A stretch of 64,000 bases of DNA from contig JBFONV010000007.1 of NCBI GenBank assembly GCA_040779335.1, positions 62,001 to 126,000 of the forward strand, read 5' to 3'. The notes below the pieces were generated by a model. It searched no databases. It was not told the origin of the DNA and saw only the letters and a program-made list of their open reading frames with translations. Positions 43,898 through 51,785 of this stretch are shown here, piece after piece. A program made the position numbers and the translations under genes. Source of the stretch: JBFONV01 sp040779335 (GTDB lineage: Bacteria > Pseudomonadota > Gammaproteobacteria > Enterobacterales > Alteromonadaceae). Numbering within the stretch: position 1 is the stretch's first letter; each line of letters starts with the position of its first letter.

Positions 43898-46654
43898 ATG
43901 ATTGAATCTAGCTTATCGCCACTTATTTTAGTGGATGGATCTTCCTATTTATTCCGCGCTTATCATGTTCCTTATTTACAAGCGTTATCAACCAAAGATG
44001 GTCAACCTACCGGCGCAATTACTGGTGTGTTGAATATGATAAAAAGCCTTAAGAAAGATTATCCACAAGGTAATGTTGTGGTTGTTTTTGATGCTAAAGG
44101 TAAAACGTTTCGCAATGATTTATATCCTGAATATAAAGCGCACCGTCCTCCTATGCCTGATGATTTACGCAGTCAAATAGAGCCGTTACACAAAATAATA
44201 GCAGCGATGGGTTTACCTTTGTTAGTGATTGAGGGGGTAGAAGCTGACGATGTTATCGGCACTCTGGCCCAACAAGCGACTCATATCGGTATGGAGACGG
44301 TCATATCAACTGGTGATAAAGATATGGCGCAGCTAGTTAATGAGCATGTTCGGTTGATCAACACTATGACCAATGTTGAACTGGATGTGCCGGGCGTTAT
44401 TGAAAAATTTGGCGTTAGACCCGATCAAATTATCGATTATTTAGCCTTGATGGGCGATAAGGTAGATAATATTCCCGGTGTCGAAAAGTGTGGACCAAAA
44501 ACCGCGGTAAAATGGCTATTAGAGCACGATACTTTAGAACAAGTTATTGCCAATGCCGATAAGGTAAAAGGAAAAATTGGTGAGAATTTACGTGCTGCGT
44601 TAGACAAATTACCCTTATCTTATGAACTCGCCACCATTAAATTGGATGTCGACTTACCCATAGGTGTAAGTGATTTACAGCCTAGCAGTCCTGATGTTGA
44701 GGTTTTAACCGAGCTTTATCAAAAATTTGAATTAAAACGTCTGCTGGCAGAGTTAACAGCTGGCGACAAATCAGCTACTAGCACAAGCACGGCAGCTGAC
44801 AATGCAAGCACAGTAACACCAGCCCTAGTTAACAATGATATCGCGGTTGAATATGAAACAGTGTTAGATAAAGCGCACTTAAAGCAATGGTTGGATAAAT
44901 TAACCAGCGCCGAGTATTTTGCTTTTGATACCGAAACTACCAGTCTTGATTATAAACAGGCGGAATTAGTGGGCGTGTCCTTCTCAGTAGAGCCTGGCAA
45001 AGCGGCCTATGTGCCGGTTGCTCACGACTATATAGATGCTCCACAGCAACTAGAGCGTGATTGGGTGATCGCGCAATTAAAGCCATTGCTTGAGAGTGAC
45101 ACGATAAAAAAGGTCGGACAGAATCTAAAATATGATGCCAATGTGCTAGCTAATTACGACGTCAAGTTAGCAGGCGTCGCCTTTGATACTATGATTGAAT
45201 CTTATTGTTTAAATAGCGTTGCTACACGACATAACATGGACGCCTTGGCTGAAGCTTATTTAGGCTATACCACGGTACATTTTGAAGAGATCGCCGGAAA
45301 AGGCGCAAAACAACTGACGTTTAATCAAATTGACATCGAAAAGGCCGCACATTATGCGGCTGAAGATGCCGACATTACCTTGCGTTTGCACCAAGCTATT
45401 TATCCGCAATTGAGCCAGTTAAAAGGCCAATTGAGCGTATTTACTGAAATAGAAATGCCGTTGATGCCAGTATTGGCAAAAATGGAACAGCACGGAGTGT
45501 TGATTGATTGCGACCTATTAGATCAGCAAAGCCATGAAATTGGCATGAGGCTATCTCAACTTGAGATAGAAGCGCATAATATCGCCGGGCAAAATTTCAA
45601 CTTAAGCTCACCGAAGCAATTACAAAAAATTCTTTTTGAAGAATTGAAAATTCCGGTCATCAAAAAAACGCCTAAAGGCGCACCTTCTACGGCTGAAGAG
45701 GTTTTGCAAGAACTGGCGTTAGATTATCCATTGCCAAAAGTCATTTTGGAAAATCGTGGGTTAAGTAAATTAAAATCAACTTACACTGATAAATTGCCAT
45801 TAATGGTCAATAAAAGCTCTGGGCGTGTACATACCTCTTACCAGCAAGCGGTTACCGCGACCGGACGTCTATCCTCAACCGATCCAAATCTGCAAAACAT
45901 TCCGATTCGCAGTGAAGAAGGGCGTAAAATACGTCAGGCCTTTATTGCCCCGCCGGGAGCGAAGATAGTCGCGATAGATTATTCGCAAATAGAGCTGCGT
46001 ATCATGGCTCACCTGTCTGATGATCCGGGTTTAGTCTCGGCCTTCTCAGAAGGCAGAGATATACATAAAGCGACCGCAGCAGAAATATTTTCGGTGTCTT
46101 TAGATGAGGTGACGACAGATCAGCGTCGTAGCGCTAAGGCAATCAACTTTGGTTTAATTTATGGTATGTCTGCATTTGGTCTTGCTAAACAACTTGGTAT
46201 AGGCCGTCATCAAGCACAGGAATATATGGATAAGTATTTTGAACGTTATCCTAATGTGCTGACTTATATGGAAGATACTCGTCAGCAAGCAACCGAACAA
46301 GGCTATGTTGAAACCATCTTTGGTCGTCGTTTGTACTTGCCTGAGATAAAATCAAAAAATGCCATGCGCAGAAAAGGCGCTGAAAGGGCCGCTATTAACG
46401 CGCCTATGCAAGGTACCGCTGCTGATATCATTAAGAAGGCCATGCTTGCAGTCGACGCATGGATAACCGAACAACAAGACCCCCGTATTAAGATGACCAT
46501 GCAAGTGCACGATGAATTGATTTTTGAAATTGATGAAAGCATCGTTGAAGCAACCACCGCGAAGCTTGTTGATATTATGGATAATGCTGTTGAGCTTAAA
46601 GTGCCATTAATCGCTGAATTTGGTATTGGTGACAACTGGGATGAGGCGCATTAA
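43898..46654 (+). CDS. polA: DNA polymerase I
   Basis: Pol I fills gaps and removes RNA primers. At 918 aa it has all three parts: the 5'-3' exonuclease (LILVDGSSYLFRAYHVPYLQ, VISTGDKDMAQLV, LMGDKVDNIPGVEKCGPKTA), the 3'-5' proofreading domain with intact metal motifs (FAFDTETTSLDYK, HYAAEDADITLRLH) and the polymerase with motif A (VAIDYSQIELRIMAHLSDD), motif B (RRSAKAINFGLIYGMSAFGL) and motif C (MQVHDELIFEI). The gene contains a third DnaA box at 44059-44067. It is followed by a terminator. Confidence 0.98.
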   Translation: MIESSLSPLILVDGSSYLFRAYHVPYLQALSTKDGQPTGAITGVLNMIKSLKKDYPQGNVVVVFDAKGKTFRNDLYPEYKAHRPPMPDDLRSQIEPLHKIIAAMGLPLLVIEGVEADDVIGTLAQQATHIGMETVISTGDKDMAQLVNEHVRLINTMTNVELDVPGVIEKFGVRPDQIIDYLALMGDKVDNIPGVEKCGPKTAVKWLLEHDTLEQVIANADKVKGKIGENLRAALDKLPLSYELATIKLDVDLPIGVSDLQPSSPDVEVLTELYQKFELKRLLAELTAGDKSATSTSTAADNASTVTPALVNNDIAVEYETVLDKAHLKQWLDKLTSAEYFAFDTETTSLDYKQAELVGVSFSVEPGKAAYVPVAHDYIDAPQQLERDWVIAQLKPLLESDTIKKVGQNLKYDANVLANYDVKLAGVAFDTMIESYCLNSVATRHNMDALAEAYLGYTTVHFEEIAGKGAKQLTFNQIDIEKAAHYAAEDADITLRLHQAIYPQLSQLKGQLSVFTEIEMPLMPVLAKMEQHGVLIDCDLLDQQSHEIGMRLSQLEIEAHNIAGQNFNLSSPKQLQKILFEELKIPVIKKTPKGAPSTAEEVLQELALDYPLPKVILENRGLSKLKSTYTDKLPLMVNKSSGRVHTSYQQAVTATGRLSSTDPNLQNIPIRSEEGRKIRQAFIAPPGAKIVAIDYSQIELRIMAHLSDDPGLVSAFSEGRDIHKATAAEIFSVSLDEVTTDQRRSAKAINFGLIYGMSAFGLAKQLGIGRHQAQEYMDKYFERYPNVLTYMEDTRQQATEQGYVETIFGRRLYLPEIKSKNAMRRKGAERAAINAPMQGTAADIIKKAMLAVDAWITEQQDPRIKMTMQVHDELIFEIDESIVEATTAKLVDIMDNAVELKVPLIAEFGIGDNWDEAH
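44059..44067 (+). promoter_or_regulatory. third consensus DnaA box, inside polA
   Basis: A further exact TTATCCACA, same orientation as the upstream two, coding for part of DYPQGN in the 5'-3' exonuclease domain. It may be chance, but three copies in 421 bp is high. Confidence 0.45.
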
Positions 46655-46686
46655 GTTAATCACAATATAAGCTTTCTGCTTTAGAT

Positions 46687-46722
46687 AATCCCCTTTTTAG
46701 TTAGGCTAATTAGGGGGTTTTT
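46687..46722 (+). terminator. intrinsic terminator of polA
   Basis: AATCCCC pairs with GGGGGTT and an inner TAGTTAG / CTAATTA continues the stem, followed by a T-run (TTTTTAATTTT). It begins 33 bp after the polA stop. Confidence 0.75.
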
Positions 46723-46807
46723 AATTTTGGGTATTGATAATTAATTTATTTATACAGGAAAAAGTAATTTAATAACGCAAAACATGTAAATAAATTACAC
46801 TTTTTCT

Positions 46808-46836
46808 TTACAAGCTTAGAGTAGCTGCTCTATAAT
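46808..46836 (+). promoter_or_regulatory. sigma-70 promoter between polA and the hydrolase gene
   Basis: TTACAA (46808-46813) and a perfect TATAAT (46831-46836) are spaced by 17 bp. No start codon with an open frame of note follows before the strong terminator at 46904, so the transcript is probably non-coding. Confidence 0.6.
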
Positions 46837-46841
46837 GCACT

Positions 46842-46932
46842 TGTTCCTAAGCGAACGCTTGTTGTTATAATTTGTATATTCTAGCTTTCCTCATAGCTAA
46901 TCGGCCGATAGTTTTACTATCGGCTTTTTTTT
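46842..46932 (+). ncRNA. candidate small RNA downstream of polA
   Basis: From the promoter at 46808-46836, transcription would start near 46842 and end at the perfect terminator GCCGATAG / CTATCGGC (46904-46924) followed by eight T, giving about 90 nt. A second TATAAT (46866-46871) could give a shorter form. The position, directly after polA and in the same direction, is that of spf (Spot 42 RNA) in enterobacteria and vibrios, but the sequence does not match Spot 42 at sight. The remainder of the 46655-47126 gap is AT-rich with no gene. Confidence 0.5.
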
Positions 46933-47126
46933 GTCCTCAACACGCTATATCTCAATTTGTAGTTTTATTACATTGTCGTTAATGGTTGGTTTTCTACTAT
47001 TACCTCAAAAGATGCAAAATTATCGTTAAAAAATAGACTGCATATGGCATTATCATTAGTAATACTCTGTTGGTACTCTGACATTTTGCGCAACTTAGCA
47101 AAACCAAATCATATCGGTGTTTTAGG

Positions 47127-48524
47127 ATGAAATTATTTTTAGCGGCAGGAGCGTTAGTTTTGATGCTTCTTGTTTCTGGGATGGTCGCAGCGGCTTTACC
47201 TGAGTCAGGCACTAATATGCCAAATTGCATCGAAATCAATGATGATTTTTCGCGCATCGAACACTTAATGGCATCGGGGGAGTTGCGCACTGCCAATAAG
47301 GTATTGTCGGGTCAAGAGTTCTCGTTTAGTTATGATAAACAACAGCCTTACCGTCAATATCTCGATTACGCCACCAACCGGATCAAAAGTCGGAACCCCC
47401 AAGCCAGTCGCCTCTGCCCTATCGTGACACCAGTCATTGAAATATTAACAAAGCAAAATGACTGGACAGCAATAACAACGGTGGGTGATTTGATCGCACC
47501 TTTTGAATTGCGCCGCGCTGATCATGCCAAAGGTATATTACTTATTCATGGTTTAACCGATTCACCGTATGTATTTCATGAATTAGCTGCTTACTTTTAT
47601 CAGCAGGGTTTTAATGTTCGAACTTTATTGATACCCGGTCACGGTACTGCCGCTTCCGATCTTATTGATGTAGAACTCGAACAGTGGCAGCAAGCAGCGA
47701 GTTACGCAATAGAAAGAGCCATGATAGATTTTGATCAAGTGTATCTGGGGGGATTTTCAACTGGTGGAACGTTGATTTTAGATTATTTTATGACCCATAA
47801 GTTAGCAAATAATAAAGTTGCAGGAGTATTTTTATGGTCACCTGCTTTAAAGGCGAAAAGCAATTTTGCGTGGCTGGCAAAATACGTTGACTATATTCCT
47901 TTTGTTGATTGGCTTGCAAAAGAAGCAGACATCGATTTTGCCAAATATGAATCATTTCCTTTTAATGCCGCCGCACAGGTCAATACATTAATGGAGCGCG
48001 TCGTGCGCGAAAGCACTGTTCCTGATAGGATAATAGCGGATATTCCGCTTTTTGTTGTTGCAAGTGAACATGATCAAACCATAGCAACCGAAGCAACGTT
48101 GGCTTTGATGCGGGCGTGGCATGATCCTGTTATCAAAAAGCATACGGGCTTAGACACAATTATTTATTATGGTGACCCAGACAGAGTCAATGCTTATTTA
48201 CCGAGTACCGTAAATATTATTGTGCCAAGCTGTGCTAAAGGAGAGTTGTGCCAGTCCGTTTATGATATTGCTCATACCGCGCCAACCAATTCTCCAGCCA
48301 ATGCGCATTATGGCGTTAACGGCAAATATCGAAATTGCAGTCATTATCTTACCGATATGGATAAGTTTAGCGCATGTAAACAAGCCAGGGAGGTGATTGT
48401 TGGTGAAAGAACCGAGCAAAACTTAAATCGCAATAAAGTACTCAAGCGTTTAACTTATAATCCTTTTTTCGATGAAATGTTGGCGGAAATAAATAAATTT
48501 TTAGCGAAAACTTCGACTCCTTAA
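47127..48524 (+). CDS. exported alpha/beta hydrolase
   Basis: A 465-aa protein with an N-terminal signal segment (about 1-24). The hydrolase part has GILLIHGLTDSPYVFHELAA (oxyanion region), LIPGHGTAASDL, the nucleophile motif YLGGFSTGGTLILDYF, acid near VVASEHDQTIA and His in PANAHYGVNG. The fold is of the lysophospholipase/carboxylesterase type. It has a long insertion with several cysteines after the acid (PSCAKGELCQSVYD, YRNCSHYL) that may form disulfides in the periplasm. The substrate is unknown. It is preceded by its own upstream region behind the sRNA. Confidence 0.85.
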   Translation: MKLFLAAGALVLMLLVSGMVAAALPESGTNMPNCIEINDDFSRIEHLMASGELRTANKVLSGQEFSFSYDKQQPYRQYLDYATNRIKSRNPQASRLCPIVTPVIEILTKQNDWTAITTVGDLIAPFELRRADHAKGILLIHGLTDSPYVFHELAAYFYQQGFNVRTLLIPGHGTAASDLIDVELEQWQQAASYAIERAMIDFDQVYLGGFSTGGTLILDYFMTHKLANNKVAGVFLWSPALKAKSNFAWLAKYVDYIPFVDWLAKEADIDFAKYESFPFNAAAQVNTLMERVVRESTVPDRIIADIPLFVVASEHDQTIATEATLALMRAWHDPVIKKHTGLDTIIYYGDPDRVNAYLPSTVNIIVPSCAKGELCQSVYDIAHTAPTNSPANAHYGVNGKYRNCSHYLTDMDKFSACKQAREVIVGERTEQNLNRNKVLKRLTYNPFFDEMLAEINKFLAKTSTP

Positions 48525-48700
48525 GTTTATGACAACAACGGTGAATTATTGTGATGAATAGCTCGAAGGCTAGACAAATCATACTAAATGCTTTTGTTAT
48601 AAAGACTCGATGTTCACTTTAACGCTAAACAATAAAACACCGATCATCATCTAGTCATAACTTGAGTAATTCAGCGTATACTTAGTGAATAAAGATATCG

Positions 48701-49489
48701 ATGAAAACAACACAGGTGTGCATTATAACTATGCAATTTTCAATGCGACAAATCCTTACTCTAATTTTAATTATTTTTCATGAGATGGTGCTAAATCTTG
48801 CTTGGGCACAAGATAATGAGCCGATTGCTTTTGCACGTATTCGTATCGAAGGTGTACAAGTGCCAGAAGAACCAGCGTTACCTTATAATCGATTAATGAC
48901 GTTTCTGTTAAAAAATCTTGAGGATGTTGAAATCACCAATGCTTATTATCCCACGGCCCGAGGTTTTTTATTATTTGAGCATGGCAAAGTTGACTGCGTT
49001 TTTCCTGGTGACACCAATAGTTTGAATCCACCTTTTGATATTATCGTCAGTGAACACTTTAATATGGCTGATGCCTATTTGTTTAACTTAGCCAAAGAAC
49101 CATTAAACGAACATAATATTAAGGGAAAAAAGTTAGCACTTCTTAGGGGCTATGTATACGGCGGTAATTACACAATACTTACACACAACCAAGTGGTCAC
49201 AGTGAATAATTCGACCAGTGCCATGAGTATGTTGCAACTAGGCCGTATAGACGCCTTTGCTGATTATTATCTCGATTTAAAACGCAACCTGCCTCCCGTT
49301 ATGTTTGAGCAACTTAATTATGACAAAGCAACGCCAATTACTTCAGTCAAAGATCGTTTAATTTGTCAGTCTTCTGATAAGACTCAAAAGCTTATAAATG
49401 AAATAAATCTGTTGATTGTAAAAATGAAACAAGATGGCAGCTTAAAACAGTTGCTGGGTAACTATTATGGTTATGTTGACAACAATTAA
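48701..49489 (+). CDS. solute-binding protein-like periplasmic protein (SBP_bac_3 type)
   Basis: A 262-aa protein with a signal peptide (cut near AWAQD) and the fold pattern of family 3 solute-binding proteins: AFARIRIEGVQV, TARGFLLFEHGKVDCVFPGD, KGKKLALLRGYVYGGNY, SAMSMLQLGRIDAFADYYLD and IVKMKQDGSLKQLLGNYYGY. No permease or ATPase gene is linked, so it may be an orphan binding protein or a sensor partner. The start could also be an internal ATG at 48731 or 48743. Confidence 0.82.
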   Translation: MKTTQVCIITMQFSMRQILTLILIIFHEMVLNLAWAQDNEPIAFARIRIEGVQVPEEPALPYNRLMTFLLKNLEDVEITNAYYPTARGFLLFEHGKVDCVFPGDTNSLNPPFDIIVSEHFNMADAYLFNLAKEPLNEHNIKGKKLALLRGYVYGGNYTILTHNQVVTVNNSTSAMSMLQLGRIDAFADYYLDLKRNLPPVMFEQLNYDKATPITSVKDRLICQSSDKTQKLINEINLLIVKMKQDGSLKQLLGNYYGYVDNN

Positions 49490-49647
49490 CGGTCATCATT
49501 GCATTAACCTAGCCCTTCCTTAACAATTTTTAAAAATTATTTAACCCTATTTTTTCCCTTCCGTCGTTTTATTGATAAGTAAGTATTTTAAACAACTGCT
49601 TGCTGTGTGATCACACCTCTTTAATTACTACATTAGTGAGGAAACAT

Positions 49648-50256
49648 ATGAAAAAATTTATTGCGACTTTATCATTGGCGGGGGCGACAACATTTGCGTT
49701 GTTCGCATTTATGGCTTTTTTGATCAGTAATGATCAGGTTGGAATTGTTGAAACAGCTCCCCCTGTGGTTATCGATATTTTTCAAACGCCAGAACAACCT
49801 AAGCCAGAAGTTTACGTGCGAAAAATCTTTGAGCCCCCAGTGCCGCCTAAGCCTATGCCAAGAACCAAGATGGTGGCCGATGACATTGAGGCAAATACCG
49901 ACTTTACTTACAAGCCGACAGGGCTAACGATTGAAGGGCAAAATACAGATTTAGGGAAGTTAAGCAATGCGCCCGATAATGACGCACGACCAATTGTTAG
50001 AGTAAACCCTAAATATCCCATTGATGCGGCTCGAAATGGTACTGAAGGTTGGGTAGTATTGGCGTTTGATATTAATGCTATTGGTGAAGTAATTAATATC
50101 AATATCCTTGATTCACAGCCTAAGCGAGTATTTGATAGTGCCGCCAAGCAAGCGTTAAGAAAATGGAAATACCGGGCCAAGTCAGTGAATGGTAAGCAAG
50201 TTGCGCAGAAAAATTTTACTGTGCAGTTAGATTTTAATATGAATCAGCAAATATAA
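49648..50256 (+). CDS. TonB-family energy transducer
   Basis: TonB links the inner-membrane proton motive force to outer-membrane receptors. The protein has a short N-terminus with one membrane helix (about 7-27), a Pro-rich spacer (PEQPKPEVYVRKIFEPPVPP) and a C-terminal TonB_C domain with PKYPIDAARNGTEGWVVLAF and ALRKWKYRAKSVNGK. The open frame reaches 49600, but the ATG at 49648 has a GAGGA box 5 nt upstream and gives 202 aa, so it is used. No exbBD lies beside it. It is followed by a sigma factor gene after 10 bp. Confidence 0.9.
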   Translation: MKKFIATLSLAGATTFALFAFMAFLISNDQVGIVETAPPVVIDIFQTPEQPKPEVYVRKIFEPPVPPKPMPRTKMVADDIEANTDFTYKPTGLTIEGQNTDLGKLSNAPDNDARPIVRVNPKYPIDAARNGTEGWVVLAFDINAIGEVININILDSQPKRVFDSAAKQALRKWKYRAKSVNGKQVAQKNFTVQLDFNMNQQI

Positions 50257-50266
50257 AGGAATTAAT

Positions 50267-50833
50267 TTGAAGCTACCGTCAATGATCAAAGGTTGGTTGA
50301 ATCCGCAAATCGATCCTGAACGTGCATTGAAAAGCTACGCCTCTACCGGCAATAGTAAATATTTAACTTTGCTGGTAGAGCATTTTAACTTATCACTTTA
50401 TCACTATGTTTTAAGTCAGTCAGACCAAGAGCTTGCTGAAGATATTATTCAATCGGTGTGGTTAAAAGTGATGCATGCGACACGTTCAACCAATGAGCAT
50501 ACCAATGTAAAAAGTTGGCTATTTACTATCGCTAGAAATACCTTAATTGATGAATTAAGACGTCAACAACGATGGCAATGGCAGGAACTTTCAGAGCATT
50601 ATTTATCACATGAACCCGTTGAACAGGTAGTTTCCGAAGCAGATCGTTTAACGCAGTTTAACTATGCGATTACACAATTATCATTTTATCAGCGTGAGGC
50701 TTTTATATTCCAGCAAGAAGGCTTCTCGGTATTGGAAATTTGCCAATTAACGAATGAAAGCTATGAGACGATAAAGAGTCGATTACGTTACGCCAGAAAC
50801 AACATAAAAAGTTTACTAGGAACACAAGCATGA
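50267..50833 (+). CDS. ECF-type RNA polymerase sigma factor
   Basis: A 188-aa extracytoplasmic-function sigma factor. Region 2 is seen in ELAEDIIQSVWLKVMHATRS and NVKSWLFTIARNTLIDELRR; region 4 in LSFYQREAFIFQQEGFSVLE and NESYETIKSRLRYARNNIKS. It has a TTG start after an AAAGGA box, 10 bp after tonB, and its stop overlaps the next ATG by four bases (ATGA). In such operons the gene behind an ECF sigma factor usually encodes its anti-sigma factor; here it is a membrane protein with a TonB_C domain. Confidence 0.92.
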   Translation: MKLPSMIKGWLNPQIDPERALKSYASTGNSKYLTLLVEHFNLSLYHYVLSQSDQELAEDIIQSVWLKVMHATRSTNEHTNVKSWLFTIARNTLIDELRRQQRWQWQELSEHYLSHEPVEQVVSEADRLTQFNYAITQLSFYQREAFIFQQEGFSVLEICQLTNESYETIKSRLRYARNNIKSLLGTQA

Positions 50834-51537
50834 ACCCTGACCATATTGATAAAGAGATCAATCAACTTTATCAGCAACGCAAAAATAGTATTAAAGCACC
50901 TGCTGTGGATGTCGGTGGTGCTTCGCTTAATCGACCCAGTAAATTCTCTATTGCTGGCATCGTGACAATATTTTCTATGGGCGGTTTAGTGTCTTTTGCT
51001 CTTTTGGCCATTATCAGTCATTTTGCTAGCGAGCCAATAAAGCCAATGTTAACGTCGCAGGTAAGTCATCAAATAGACCTCGAACAACCTAAGCCAGAAC
51101 AAATAGCGGATAAAGCTATATCGGTTAAACAAGTTTTGCCGCCCAAACCAGCACATATTCCCTTGAAAATAAAACCGCCCATAACAGTCGACAATAGTAA
51201 TAGTCCCAGTGCAGAAATCGATTTAAACATTAAGGTTGCTAAAGTTATTGTTGTGCCGCGTTTAACACAGCCAGAAATAGAGTTAACACCAAAATACAAA
51301 GTGATGCCGCAATACACTGCCAAAGCCATTATCGAAAAACAGTCAGGCGCAATAAAATTGACCTACCAAATCGATACGCAGGGCAAGGTAGAAAATATAG
51401 AAGTGTTAGCAAGTGATGTTAACCGCGAATTGCAACGTTCTGCGAAACAAGCATTGGCTAAATGGCAATTTGACACCAACTTACACTCTAAAAAACGCCA
51501 TGAAATTATTTTTGAATTTACACTTGATGATGGGTGA
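50830..51537 (+). CDS. membrane TonB_C-domain protein in anti-sigma position
   Basis: A 235-aa protein with a cytoplasmic N-terminus of about 38 residues (MNPDHIDKEINQLYQQRKNS), one membrane helix (about 39-62), a Pro-rich periplasmic spacer (LPPKPAHIPLKIKPPITV) and a C-terminal TonB_C domain (about 150-235: IKLTYQIDTQGKVENIEVLA, ALAKWQFDTNLHSKK). The 38-residue cytoplasmic part is longer than in a normal TonB and is charged and helical, as in short anti-sigma regions. The gene is translationally coupled to the ECF sigma gene. An anti-sigma role with a TonB_C sensor part is an inference; it could also be a plain TonB paralogue. Confidence 0.85.
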   Translation: MNPDHIDKEINQLYQQRKNSIKAPAVDVGGASLNRPSKFSIAGIVTIFSMGGLVSFALLAIISHFASEPIKPMLTSQVSHQIDLEQPKPEQIADKAISVKQVLPPKPAHIPLKIKPPITVDNSNSPSAEIDLNIKVAKVIVVPRLTQPEIELTPKYKVMPQYTAKAIIEKQSGAIKLTYQIDTQGKVENIEVLASDVNRELQRSAKQALAKWQFDTNLHSKKRHEIIFEFTLDDG

Positions 51538-51553
51538 GTGATACACCCGATAG

Positions 51554-51721
51554 TTAAATCCCCAATGGGGTTGTAGCGCTCAGTAAGTCTTTATCGGCTG
51601 CAAACGATTCATAAGATTTGTTTGCTTTATCAAGCGCAGCTTTTAACCTAAGTACATGTTCAAAAGGCGTTCTTTCATCATATTCACCATGAGAATTATT
51701 AATTGAAATAGAGGAGTGCAA
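51554..51721 (-). CDS. possible small protein or gene remnant (55 aa)
   Basis: An open frame from a TTG at 51721 codes for protein-like sequence: SSISINNSHGEYDERTPFEH, then VLRLKAALDKANKSYESFAA, ending TTPLGI. The open frame continues upstream to a stop near 51766 but has no ATG and no clear ribosome binding site. It lies downstream of the S33 hydrolase on the same strand. Not recognised; it may be a remnant. Confidence 0.3.
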   Translation of the reverse strand: MHSSISINNSHGEYDERTPFEHVLRLKAALDKANKSYESFAADKDLLSATTPLGI

Positions 51722-51785
51722 AGTTTGGTTTCGAACAATAATAAACAGCGGCCTCAGTAGTTAAGGCCGCCGAGAATGTGATGTG

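Noticed and set aside
46842..46932. Naming the post-polA transcript as Spot 42
   Set aside because: The position fits but the sequence shows no clear match to the known Spot 42 5' end or unpaired regions.
49543..49567. ECF-type promoter (AACCCT ... CGTCGT) before tonB
   Set aside because: The spacing of 13 bp is shorter than the usual 16-17 and there is only one instance, so it cannot be supported.
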